The notes under the pieces: model-generated | Seen by the model: only the letters and a program-made list of their open reading frames with translations | The model's database searches: none | What the model was told of the DNA's origin: nothing | Shown here: positions 14,680 to 22,253 of the stretch, one piece after another | Numbering within the stretch: the stretch's first letter is position 1 | Layout of the letters: every line of letters begins with the position of its first letter | Made by a program: the position numbers and the translations under genes | IMG/VR virus record: IMGVR_UViG_3300007539_000248 | Location: 1 to 22,730 of that record | Length of the DNA stretch: 22,730 bases | Strand: one strand, 5' to 3' | From: a virus

Positions 14680-16017
14680 TTGAAGATTATCGTAAAAAAT
14701 GTAACTTCTTTGCTTCAAACAACTAACAAAGAGTTAATTAAAGTTCTAAGAAAGAAGTACAGTGCTAAAATCCCTGGCGCTCGCTACAGTCGTGCTTACC
14801 GAAAAGGGTGGGACGGTTCAAAATATTTTGTGACCGAAGGAGGGAAGTTTGGTACAGGGTTGCTGCCATACATTCTAAACGATTTGGATCTTGCTGATCT
14901 CAAGTATGAACTTCAGGATGAGCGAGATCCTGTAGTAGATAGTCATGATATCGAAGTGCCTACACTTCAGTACAGGGACTATCAGAGGTCTCTCATAGAG
15001 CTTGCCCTAGAACGCCGTCAGGCGCTCATCAAGGCTCCCACGGGCGCGGGTAAGACGATTATACTAGCGGGCATCTTGCGTGCGTTAGAGAGCCGTACAG
15101 GGCTTATATTCTTCACCCAGAAGACCCTCCTCCTACAGACCTACGACTTCCTCACAAAGTTAGGTTTTGATGTAGGTGTAGCGTTCGGAGACGGAGTGGA
15201 GATCAAGCCTATTACATTGTGTACGGTTCAGTCAATTCACAAAGTCCTAGATAGCCACTTGGATCAATCAGAGTTCATCATATTTGATGAGGTGCATGAG
15301 TTTTCTAAGGGTAAGCTATCCACCAAGGTCGTAAAATCTTTTCCTAATGCAGTGTATCGATTTGGCATGTCTGCAACAATGCCCAAAGAAAAGATGGCGA
15401 AGCTAAATCTTGTCGCCTATCTTGGGCAGGAGATATCTGAAGTGGACGTATCAAAACTAGTAGACGAAGGGTTTCTCACGCCTCCCGTAGTCCAGTTTCT
15501 CGACCTACCCGAATACAGGGATCACTCTCTTCTGGATAAGACCTACATGGACATATACGATTCTCACATTATCAACTGCGATATACGTAATGATAAAATT
15601 AGGGAGATATGTGACAGTATCGAAGAGGGCAAGGTGTTAATCTTAGTAAAGAACTTGAAGCACCTGGAGATTTTAAAGGGTCTTATCCCGCACGCGCGTA
15701 CGCTAGAGGGTAAAGATGATCTCATGACCAGGAAGCGCACGATCCAGAACTTCGTAGAGGAAAAAGTATCCGTGCTGATAGGAACTAAGATTATGCAGAC
15801 AGGCGTGGATATTCCTGAAATCACACACCTAATTAACGCTCGCGGAATGAAGTCTGAGATCGCTACCCTTCAAGCCCTAGGCCGAGCACTTAGAATACAT
15901 AAAAGCAAAACCAAGGTGTATATCTACGACTTCAACGATCAGGTTCCATATCTAAAGGAACATTCTAAAGCTAGAAAGAAAGCTTACAAATCTCTAAAGG
16001 TAGAAGTAAATGATTAA
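14680..16017 (+). CDS. uvsW: UvsW-like superfamily 2 DNA/RNA helicase
   Basis: A 445-aa helicase. In T4, UvsW unwinds branched DNA and R-loops, shifting replication from origin- to recombination-dependent. All core motifs are present: Walker A APTGAGKT (residues 119-126), DEVH (203-206), SAT (231-233) and motif VI QALGRALR (398-405). The N-terminus (GWDGSKYFVTEGGKFGTGLL) resembles the substrate-binding domain of UvsW. There is no ATG near the start. TTG at 14680 is chosen because it begins a KIIVKN strand like the IKVHF start of T4 UvsW and follows CTATTATAG by a few bases; TTG at 14650 is the in-frame alternative. T4 UvsW is about 500 aa, so this one is somewhat short. Its stop overlaps the start of the 16010 gene. 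Confidence 0.88.
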   Translation: MKIIVKNVTSLLQTTNKELIKVLRKKYSAKIPGARYSRAYRKGWDGSKYFVTEGGKFGTGLLPYILNDLDLADLKYELQDERDPVVDSHDIEVPTLQYRDYQRSLIELALERRQALIKAPTGAGKTIILAGILRALESRTGLIFFTQKTLLLQTYDFLTKLGFDVGVAFGDGVEIKPITLCTVQSIHKVLDSHLDQSEFIIFDEVHEFSKGKLSTKVVKSFPNAVYRFGMSATMPKEKMAKLNLVAYLGQEISEVDVSKLVDEGFLTPPVVQFLDLPEYRDHSLLDKTYMDIYDSHIINCDIRNDKIREICDSIEEGKVLILVKNLKHLEILKGLIPHARTLEGKDDLMTRKRTIQNFVEEKVSVLIGTKIMQTGVDIPEITHLINARGMKSEIATLQALGRALRIHKSKTKVYIYDFNDQVPYLKEHSKARKKAYKSLKVEVND

Positions 16018-16240
16018 AAACAAGAACGACTTTATCAAATCTCTTAGCCGTCTGCGGGAAGAAGACTCCGAAGACCTCAAGTTCATCGTATCTAGAATAC
16101 AAAAAGTGATCGACTCTTCCGCAATTACAGAAGAGTCGATCAAAGAAATTCATTCGTGTATAAGTCTTCTATTATCTATTCATGGAAAATTTGTGGACTA
16201 TAACGTCAGGTGGTTGAAGCAAGGCTACATGGAAGATTAG
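16010..16240 (+). CDS. Small helical protein after the UvsW-like gene, 76 aa
   Basis: A 76-aa charged, helical protein of unknown function, containing RLREEDSEDLKFIVSRIQKV. It overlaps the helicase stop by 8 bases, and AAAGG about 10 bases upstream is one of the few Shine-Dalgarno-like sequences in the window, so it is probably co-transcribed and coupled. T4 also has a short gene (uvsW.1, 76 aa) directly after uvsW, but I see no clear sequence likeness, so the shared position and length are only suggestive. A perfect 13-bp inverted repeat inside it (16107-16142) looks like a terminator for the opposite strand. Its stop overlaps the stop of the convergent 16237 gene by 4 bases. Confidence 0.75.
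   Translation: MIKNKNDFIKSLSRLREEDSEDLKFIVSRIQKVIDSSAITEESIKEIHSCISLLLSIHGKFVDYNVRWLKQGYMED
16100..16142 (-). terminator. Intrinsic terminator for the terminase-portal-core strand, inside the 76-aa gene
   Basis: A perfect 13-bp inverted repeat (TGATCGACTCTTC at 16107-16119, its complement at 16130-16142) with a 10-base loop. On the minus strand it is followed by CTTTTTG (16106-16100). It lies about 95 bases beyond the stop of the 16237-17844 gene. Confidence 0.7.
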
Positions 16241-17844
16241 GCTTCCTCAGGAGCGTCCTCTTCTTCTTCAGACGCCTGTGAGAGCGCATCCCAGTCGATG
16301 TCCTTGAAAAGCTCCTCAAGCTCACCCATAAGTTCGGTCATGTCTTGGTCTCCCAGACCAGCACCGTCACCTTCCTCTTCTTCTTCTTCTTCTTCGGGGC
16401 TTTCCTCAGCCTCTTCGCCGGGATCAACCGCTTCGTCGGCACGCTTATTCATGTCCTCTTCGTCATCGCCCTTCTTCTTTTTCTTCTTGCTACGAAGAGC
16501 TTTGAGATCACTGGCTTCGATTTTGCCGTCGCCATCAGAGTCGATGGCTTCTTGATTTCCAGGAAGATCCTTCTTCTCAAGGATTGACTCGACGATAGCG
16601 TCCAGGTCCATCTCCGAGAACAAAGTCTCGTTAATCTTAAGTTCGGCGTCAGAGAAGACTTCAAAGATGAAGTCGTTTACGTCCAGGGTTTGAATGCCAC
16701 CACGTTTTCTGAGCGACTTTGCGAACGCTTCAAAGACATCCCGAACAACGCTCTCTTTCTCGCTGAGGGAAGCAAGGGCTTCGAAGAAGACGGACTGAGC
16801 TTTTGCAAGGTTTGAGAACGTGGGTACGAACTTAAGGTTCTGCACGTTAATACCGTAGGACTCGTTAAGCTCCGAAAGAATACGCTGCTTGATAGGCTTC
16901 TTAAACTCAAAAATCCGCGCAACGTACTCGCGGATATCTTTTTGAGAAATGTTTACAACGTCGGACGCCTCGTAAATCGACGCAAAGACCGTCTTGAGAT
17001 CGGACTTGGAAGCGAGGGCCAGATAAGGAACGTCTGCTACGGCTGCATTCAAAGACTCAAGAACAAGAGCGTCGTCGTTGTAGATGCAGGAGGCAAGCTT
17101 GGCGACCTGCTCATTCTTTACCCAGGAGCGAGCGAAGTTTTCCTTGGACTCGTTAAGCTCGTTTCTAATAAGCTCCTGAGAGCACACCATCTCGAATACA
17201 GTTTTCTGCGAGTCGTGAGGAATGGCGACAGTACCTTCAGAAACAATGTCTTCCCAGGTTCGACGAGGAGTGTTGAATGCTTTGCCTAAGGCATTGGAAA
17301 GTTTTAAGGAGTTGGATACGTCTTCGAACTCAAGAATGGTATCCTGATTCTCCTTAACGTAATCAATAACCTTGTCCTTGATCTCCTGTAGCTTCACAAA
17401 CTCGGCACTCTCAAGAATGTTTTGAGACTCGCCAAAGCAGCTAGACCTACGCTCTAGCTTCTCGCGCATATCATTGATTTTGCTACGCCCTTCAAAAGCA
17501 TCAAGCAGAGTGGAGAAGCTGTTCTCCGCATCACCGTACTCATCGTTACGAAGGCTTGAGATAAACGCGCTTACGGATTCATTTACTTTACCGTCAATGC
17601 TCTCATCCGAGAAGAGTTTTGTAGCTTCGTTCACTTCGATATCATGTAAAGAAACGTTGCCGTTTTTTACATCGACAACGCAATTTACAAGAAGGTTTGA
17701 TTCTGTCAGAAAGGATGCTGTTTCTGTGCGAGCATCGAAATCAAAAAGAACCATGTTCTCACGAACGACTCGGCCTAAATAATTCATCGCCATATTAACT
17801 TTGGCGATTGATTGGTCTCTAAAAGAAAAGGAGTTTGTATTCAT
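16237..17844 (-). CDS. Candidate prohead core/scaffold protein, acidic, with EF-hand-like loop
   Basis: A 535-aa protein directly after the portal gene, where T4-like phages have prohead core and protease genes (67, 68, 21, 22). Residues 1-430 are largely helical and charged. At 435-446 the sequence DSDGDGKIEASD is a complete 12-residue EF-hand-type calcium loop (D at 1, 3, 5 and 12, G at 6, I at 8). It is followed by KKKKKK and then a very acidic tail with long Glu runs, ending in a short amphipathic helix (MGELEELFKDIDWDAL). Such tails are common in scaffold proteins. No serine protease motif is evident, so I do not call it gp21. The scaffold role is inferred from position and composition. 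The start lies 68 bases after the portal stop, behind a hairpin, with TTTATATT directly before ATG. Confidence 0.6.
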   Translation of the reverse strand: MNTNSFSFRDQSIAKVNMAMNYLGRVVRENMVLFDFDARTETASFLTESNLLVNCVVDVKNGNVSLHDIEVNEATKLFSDESIDGKVNESVSAFISSLRNDEYGDAENSFSTLLDAFEGRSKINDMREKLERRSSCFGESQNILESAEFVKLQEIKDKVIDYVKENQDTILEFEDVSNSLKLSNALGKAFNTPRRTWEDIVSEGTVAIPHDSQKTVFEMVCSQELIRNELNESKENFARSWVKNEQVAKLASCIYNDDALVLESLNAAVADVPYLALASKSDLKTVFASIYEASDVVNISQKDIREYVARIFEFKKPIKQRILSELNESYGINVQNLKFVPTFSNLAKAQSVFFEALASLSEKESVVRDVFEAFAKSLRKRGGIQTLDVNDFIFEVFSDAELKINETLFSEMDLDAIVESILEKKDLPGNQEAIDSDGDGKIEASDLKALRSKKKKKKGDDEEDMNKRADEAVDPGEEAEESPEEEEEEEEGDGAGLGDQDMTELMGELEELFKDIDWDALSQASEEEEDAPEEA

Positions 17845-17857
17845 AATATAAAATAGC

Positions 17858-17877
17858 CCTAGGTATCCTTATCTAGG
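17858..17877 (-). other. Hairpin in the leader of the prohead core candidate
   Basis: CCTAGATA / TACCTAGG form an 8-bp stem (one G-U) around an AGGA loop on the coding strand, followed by GCTATTTTATATT and then ATG at 17844. It could be an attenuator between portal and core genes or a structure controlling initiation. It sits in the longest intergenic gap of the window (17845-17912). Confidence 0.5.
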
Positions 17878-17912
17878 AGACCCATTTTATATTTTTAGAA
17901 TTTTTCTGATTT

Positions 17913-19580
17913 TTATTTAGGTTCCTGTTCCTGGGGAGGTGCTTGTCCTTCGGGAGGAGCCGCAGCGTCCGGGGGAGCACCTTCAGGCGCGGGAGGGGGT
18001 AATGGAGCACCCCCAGGAGGAGGCATAGCCCCAGGAGCCCCAGGAGCGCCACCCATCTCCTCTTGCTGCTTCTTCACTCGGGACTTCATGTCTTCTATTT
18101 CACCATCCGTGAAGCCAAAATACTCTTTGTAAAGATACTCGTCATCGAATAGCATGAGACCCTTTACCGCTTGAACGATCCTGACCTTCGCCTCGTCTAC
18201 TTCAAGACGCCGCTTTTCAAACATGTCCGAAGGCGAGGTTAGCTTAATCTGCACAGACTCGATCATGCTTTTAGGAAAGCCTACTAGCTTGAGATGACGG
18301 TCAAGGAGCACATTCAACCCGACTTCAACATCTCTCTGAAGTCTCTGTACGGCTTTAGCAAACTTAACGTCAAGCTGAGAGAGGTTAGCTTTTCTTTCGG
18401 GCGACTTATCCTTTTCTACGATAAAGTCTTTCGGAACTTTAAGTGCCGCAAGCAATTTATCACGGAAGTAATGAACATCGTCCGTCTCTCCAAGATTCTG
18501 TGCTCCAGGAAGCACATCAATCTTAGTTCCCTGTCCATTACGAATAGGGATGAAGAAGTCCTCGTCCACCGTCAGAGGGTTGTACTGAGAATCGATACTG
18601 TTCGATCCAGGGTTCCACATGGACTGCTTCTTGAACTTTGTTTTAATACGTTCAACAAAAGCCTCCACCTTGGATTGCGGTAGGTTACCCGTCTCAAGGT
18701 AGAAAGCCCGTCTCTCAGGTGCTCTCTGAATACGATAAATAAGCATCGCGTCTTCCATCAGCATGAGAGATTTGAAGACCCTGACACCGTAAGCTAAGAT
18801 GCCTTTTCCGTACGGGTAGTAATCAGAGTCCGAGGTCATACGACGGAAATGTACGATCTGGTCTTTGCTAAGTTTAATAATATTCTTCTTCTTTACGTCG
18901 GGAGCAAATGATTGTGAGTAGTCTGATCCGCTTGCTCGTTTGTCGGGAATCTCTTGTAAGAACTCCTTTAGATAACCATACTTATCCTCAACTCTGTAGA
19001 TGAACTTAGGGTTAAGAATCTTAAGTCTCATAATACCTTTTTCGGTATTATTGAGATCTACCACATTCTCTACAAAGCAATCGCCGTACTTGGCCGTGTT
19101 ACGAACAATGTCCCAGATGTACTTATCGAGTCGGCACTGCTTAACGAAACGTTCAACCTCTCGCTTGATTACCTCGTTGTCGGAGGTGATTTCAAAAAGC
19201 TCTTCGCGAGTATTTTCTTGAGTAGCGTCATCAGAGTAAATGTCTAGAGCCGCGCCTACCTCTGACTCCTGATCCATTCGCTCGTAATCCGCATAGCGAG
19301 TGCGTCTCTCCTTCTCCACGCGAGGCATTGCGTGAGCGCCTGTAGACTTACCATACCCGCCCGCGAAGTCCTCAGGAGCTTCTCTCGCTGCGGATTGAGC
19401 GTCTCCTGCTAACGGAGGTTGCGCGGGAGGTCTACCGGGAGTCTTCTTTGAAAATGCTTTCTGAAAGAACGCAAAGAATCTGCCTCTATACCCAGGAGCC
19501 TCTGCTCCATAGTTATTCTGAGAAGGGAACTCGGTGGATCCATAGTTCTCATTAACTTTGTTGTCTACGTTCTCATCCAT
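17913..19580 (-). CDS. Portal vertex protein (T4 gp20-like)
   Basis: A 555-aa protein that forms the dodecameric ring at the head vertex through which DNA enters. The core shows the gp20 pattern: DQESEVGAALDIYSDDA near residue 100, RMTSDSDYYPYGKGILAYG, MLIYRIQRAPERRAFYLETG, and VHYFRDKLLAALKVPKDFI. T4 gp20 is 524 aa. The N-terminal ~85 residues are low-complexity, and the last ~48 form a Pro/Gly/Ala-rich tail (PPPGGAPLPPPAPEGAPP) that is probably disordered. ATG at 19580 lies 16 bases inside the end of the terminase gene. CTAAATA sits 33 bases upstream, within the terminase coding sequence. The stop is read from the CTAAATAA of the next motif. Confidence 0.93.
   Translation of the reverse strand: MDENVDNKVNENYGSTEFPSQNNYGAEAPGYRGRFFAFFQKAFSKKTPGRPPAQPPLAGDAQSAAREAPEDFAGGYGKSTGAHAMPRVEKERRTRYADYERMDQESEVGAALDIYSDDATQENTREELFEITSDNEVIKREVERFVKQCRLDKYIWDIVRNTAKYGDCFVENVVDLNNTEKGIMRLKILNPKFIYRVEDKYGYLKEFLQEIPDKRASGSDYSQSFAPDVKKKNIIKLSKDQIVHFRRMTSDSDYYPYGKGILAYGVRVFKSLMLMEDAMLIYRIQRAPERRAFYLETGNLPQSKVEAFVERIKTKFKKQSMWNPGSNSIDSQYNPLTVDEDFFIPIRNGQGTKIDVLPGAQNLGETDDVHYFRDKLLAALKVPKDFIVEKDKSPERKANLSQLDVKFAKAVQRLQRDVEVGLNVLLDRHLKLVGFPKSMIESVQIKLTSPSDMFEKRRLEVDEAKVRIVQAVKGLMLFDDEYLYKEYFGFTDGEIEDMKSRVKKQQEEMGGAPGAPGAMPPPGGAPLPPPAPEGAPPDAAAPPEGQAPPQEQEPK
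17914..17920 (-). promoter_or_regulatory. CTAAATA motif, candidate late promoter (prohead core candidate)
   Basis: CTAAATAAAAA overlaps the portal stop codon and lies 69 bases upstream of ATG at 17844. The leader would include the hairpin at 17858-17877. Confidence 0.45.
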
Positions 19581-21052
19581 TTATAGTAATCTCGAATATT
19601 CTCGTCCTGTGAATATTTAGTGCTTATCACTGGCATTACCTTTGATTTCTCGTCAATAGGGTCAGATGTAAGAGGCTCAGGACTACCTCGGTAAATGTCG
19701 TCCATTGTATGTGCGGCTAAAGCTAAACTCATTACAAGGTCGTCATTATAGCCATCATCCGCTTGAACTTTGCCAGTACCTTCTGAAATAATAAAAGTTA
19801 ATAACTCATCTACAGTGCGGGATGAGTTTACTTTTATTTTTCCTTTTCTAAGACTTTCTTCTAGATCAGCTAAAACAGCTTCTCTATTTTTGTTGGTGAG
19901 CATGAGACCGAAATCACCTTTATCGTCCATCACAAGGTTGTCGTACTCCAATGTATCCCAAAGCTGTTCGATCAGCGCAAGTCCTAGACCGTTCCTCTCC
20001 ACCTGCACGTAAGCGGTATTATATGCATAGCCTTCAGTCTTGATAATCTCAGCAAACTTACTAAGAGGAGTTACGTTTGAGTAGAATTCAGCTACCTGCT
20101 CTCCGTTGTATAGATTAATTACGTGGAACGCGGAGTGATCCCGCTCTCGCCCGTAGGAAGCGTCCACCGCGATGAGGTAATTGTAGAAAGGCTCGGGCTC
20201 TTTCCATATTCGCATACGGTGAGTATACTTTGATCTCCATTCGTCAGAAGTAGTGTCCTTTAGCATGCCTAGGGTGTACCTGTCAATGAACGTGTCTCCT
20301 GTTCCCAGGAACTCGCACTCATACTCTTGTAGCCACGCCTTGTCACTCATGTTCGGACGAGTATCTGCGTACCACTCTTTGGTATACCAAGGGTGCTCTT
20401 CCCACTTGATGTCCACAATGTGAAACTTGTTATTACCCGCGGCTGCATCTTTGTACAGTTCGTAGTACAGATTGCTCATGCCATTAACTGTTGAAATGAT
20501 ACAGGCAGAACCTCCCGTACTAATTGTGGGATAGATAGCCATCCAAAACTCGCGCATCTTTTCAACAAATGCAGCCTCATCCACGATAAGTAGTGATACG
20601 GACTCACCTCGTCCTGCGCCAGCAGGCTGAGATTTAACTCGGGACCCTGTGGATAGCTTCAGAACGTGCTTGTTCCTCTCCACTTCTGCGGGCTTCAACC
20701 ACTTCGGAAGATCATCGTACATGGCTACTACACGCTCCAAGAAAGCTCTCGACTCCCTATCTCCGATGGACACAACCATCACGTTTTGATGACCAAAAAA
20801 GATGATCTTCCACAAGGAGTAAGCAGCCGCGAGAGTAGTGATCCCCGCCTGACGAAACTTCTTTACAAGACTAAATCGATTATTGTTAATCTCGCCAATC
20901 ATCCGCTCTTGAAAAGGAAATAGCTCAAAGGGCACGACCCCCTTGATCGGGTGAATTACATTCACGTACTTGTTGATAAAGTATGCCGGATCCGAACCAC
21001 ACTTATCCAGTTCTTTTATAATTTCTTCTCTTGTCACGCTATTATATAGCAT
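19565..21052 (-). CDS. terL: Terminase large subunit (T4 gp17-like)
   Basis: A 495-aa DNA packaging motor: ATPase plus headful nuclease. The Walker A variant KFRQAGITT lies at residues 65-73 with an Arg in place of the usual early residue, as in gp17-type terminases. Walker B LLIVDE is at 154-159 (catalytic E159) and a coupling motif STVNG is at 187-191. The RNase H-fold nuclease has acids at D297 (AVDASYG), E352 (VERNG) and D437/D438 (YNDDLVMS). T4 gp17 is 610 aa; this one lacks much of the N-terminal extension. ATG at 21052 shares two bases with the divergent glycosyltransferase start. GTG at 21037, 3 bases after TATAAT on the coding strand, is a possible alternative start that would fit a leaderless transcript. 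Confidence 0.95.
   Translation of the reverse strand: MLYNSVTREEIIKELDKCGSDPAYFINKYVNVIHPIKGVVPFELFPFQERMIGEINNNRFSLVKKFRQAGITTLAAAYSLWKIIFFGHQNVMVVSIGDRESRAFLERVVAMYDDLPKWLKPAEVERNKHVLKLSTGSRVKSQPAGAGRGESVSLLIVDEAAFVEKMREFWMAIYPTISTGGSACIISTVNGMSNLYYELYKDAAAGNNKFHIVDIKWEEHPWYTKEWYADTRPNMSDKAWLQEYECEFLGTGDTFIDRYTLGMLKDTTSDEWRSKYTHRMRIWKEPEPFYNYLIAVDASYGRERDHSAFHVINLYNGEQVAEFYSNVTPLSKFAEIIKTEGYAYNTAYVQVERNGLGLALIEQLWDTLEYDNLVMDDKGDFGLMLTNKNREAVLADLEESLRKGKIKVNSSRTVDELLTFIISEGTGKVQADDGYNDDLVMSLALAAHTMDDIYRGSPEPLTSDPIDEKSKVMPVISTKYSQDENIRDYYKWMRT
19614..19620 (-). promoter_or_regulatory. CTAAATA motif, candidate late promoter (portal)
   Basis: CTAAATATT lies inside the terminase 3' end, 33 bases upstream of the portal ATG at 19580. 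Confidence 0.4.
21040..21048 (+). promoter_or_regulatory. TATTATATA -10-like element before the glycosyltransferase gene
   Basis: The motif ends 2 bases before ATG at 21051 and lies within GCTATTATATAGC, a near-palindrome. The reverse strand reads TATAAT 3 bases before GTG at 21037, an alternative terminase start. Confidence 0.45.
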
Positions 21053-21764
21053 GAATCGCTACGCAATCATCGCTACTCGGTACACAGAAGCAGAATGTAA
21101 TGATAAAAGTTTAAACGTAGGCCAGCTAAATGCTGACCTTACGCGAATGGGTTGGGATGTACGATTTATGCGAGACTGTAGCTCAATCTTTCAAGCCTAT
21201 CATAAGGCGGTAACCGAGATCAAGCCCGATGATGAGGATCAGGTTATTTTATGCCACGACGATATTGAAATACTTACGAAAGACTCGGCGTTCAATAAGA
21301 TTATCGACAGTCATTTAAAAAAGAAACGTGTGGGCTTTGTCGGAATTGCTGGCAGCGCAGGACTGCAAAGAAAGCGCAACTGGACAGCCTCCCTGCAACG
21401 TTACATGGGCGGGGGTATGGTATCTCACGGAAAGTCCGTAGAGCAGATGGATTTAACCTGCTTCTACGGCAACGGAGGAGTGATAAACCAAGCTGTAGTT
21501 CTTGATGGCGTTTTTCTAGCCACTACAGGCAAAGTCTTAGATAGAATTCAGCTTAAAATGCCTAAAGGGTTCTCAGGGGGATGGCACTGGTATGACGCTA
21601 GTTACACACTTCAGGCGCATTTACTAGGGTTTAATAATTTCATAGTACCTATTCATCTGAGACATGAATCTCCAGGGAATTACGATTCATCATTCCACAG
21701 AGACTCAGAAGTTTTTCATGAGCTATTTAAAAAGCACCTTCCGGCTGTCATAAGGAAGTTCTAG
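21051..21764 (+). CDS. Family-2-type glycosyltransferase
   Basis: A 237-aa protein with the pattern of the glycosyltransferase group related to Pfam Glyco_tranf_2_5. It has an N-terminal strand (YAIIATRY), the metal/nucleotide-sugar motif in ILCHDDIEIL (D70-D71), VGFVGIAGSAG, a glycine-rich GGGMVSHGKS, VVLDGVFLATTGKVL, then GGWHWYDASYTLQAHLLGF and a final HLRHESPG. In phages such enzymes may glycosylate phage DNA or host surface glycans; the acceptor cannot be read here. ATG at 21051 is chosen because TTATATA ends 2 bases before it and the family pattern starts at MNRYAIIAT. Its stop lies in the loop of a likely terminator and it overlaps the convergent 21723 gene by 42 bases. Confidence 0.8.
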   Translation: MNRYAIIATRYTEAECNDKSLNVGQLNADLTRMGWDVRFMRDCSSIFQAYHKAVTEIKPDDEDQVILCHDDIEILTKDSAFNKIIDSHLKKKRVGFVGIAGSAGLQRKRNWTASLQRYMGGGMVSHGKSVEQMDLTCFYGNGGVINQAVVLDGVFLATTGKVLDRIQLKMPKGFSGGWHWYDASYTLQAHLLGFNNFIVPIHLRHESPGNYDSSFHRDSEVFHELFKKHLPAVIRKF

Positions 21765-22235
21765 TATAACTTTCTTTTCAAAATATTTTTCGTTATAATT
21801 ATTCATGAAAAGTTGAAACTCGTCCGAAGTTTCTTTGCTGAAAAAGAATGTTGTAACGTCACTGACATCTGTAAGATATTTGATCGCCTCTTCTTCCGCA
21901 GAGCTTCGATCACAGTTAGTTGACTGATTTAAAAGAATAACAGTCTTAGCGGATGTAACACACTTTGCAATAGCTTCTTTGTCGAATGATGGTAAAGTAT
22001 CGAAGAATCCTGGGAAGGGCGATATCAAGATGTAAGGAATGTTTAGTATCTTACACACCAGAGCCGAAAATACACAAACACCCGCAGTGGGCATCAGATA
22101 AACTAGCTCTGGATTAAGAGTTCGAAAAAACTCAATAATGTTATTGGCTGCATTCTTCCTCTTTGAAATAGAAGCGCCTACACCTATCTTAGGAAAAAAT
22201 TCATCACCGAAGACTGCAATAATGTTCTGAGCCAT
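21723..22235 (-). CDS. SLOG/YpsA-like Rossmann protein
   Basis: A 170-aa protein from ATG at 22235. A much longer upstream extension is open, but its sequence is antisense to the 22254 gene and not protein-like. Seen are NIIAVFGDEF as a first beta strand and loop, LVYLMPTAGVCVFSALVCK, NIPYILISPFPGF (residues 65-77), SAKTVILL, and a C-terminal helix-strand. The arrangement, above all 'IPYILI-PF', resembles SLOG-superfamily proteins such as YpsA/DUF1273, which bind nucleotides or nucleotide-derived ligands. This is a family-level guess by pattern, so the function is unknown. TATAAT lies 4 bases before ATG on the coding strand, which would give a leaderless transcript. Confidence 0.55.
   Translation of the reverse strand: MAQNIIAVFGDEFFPKIGVGASISKRKNAANNIIEFFRTLNPELVYLMPTAGVCVFSALVCKILNIPYILISPFPGFFDTLPSFDKEAIAKCVTSAKTVILLNQSTNCDRSSAEEEAIKYLTDVSDVTTFFFSKETSDEFQLFMNNYNEKYFEKKVILELPYDSRKVLFK
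21754..21778 (+). terminator. Candidate terminator of the glycosyltransferase gene
   Basis: GGAAGTT (21754-21760) pairs with AACTTTC (21768-21774) over 7 bp with one G-U, with a 7-base loop holding the gene's TAG stop, followed by TTTTC. It is embedded in the 3' end of the convergent SLOG-like gene. Confidence 0.45.
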
Positions 22236-22238
22236 TTC

Positions 22239-22247
22239 TATTATATA
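22239..22247 (+). promoter_or_regulatory. TATTATATA -10-like element between SLOG-like and Trp-rich genes
   Basis: It lies in the 18-base gap between divergent start codons, ending 6 bases before ATG at 22254. On the reverse strand TATAAT lies 4 bases before ATG at 22235. Confidence 0.45.
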
Positions 22248-22253
22248 CGTGAG

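Noticed and set aside
16372-16400. CTT trinucleotide repeat tract
   Set aside because: It encodes the Glu run of the acidic tail; ordinary low-complexity coding sequence.
4890-17782. Four CTAAATA copies in the plus orientation
   Set aside because: All are inside minus-strand genes with no plus-strand start nearby; they serve as a background control for the motif.
21733-21756. CTTCC/GGAAG with a TTTTT run as minus-strand terminator of the SLOG-like gene
   Set aside because: The T-run lies before that gene's own stop codon, so termination there would truncate the message; the stem is only 5 bp.
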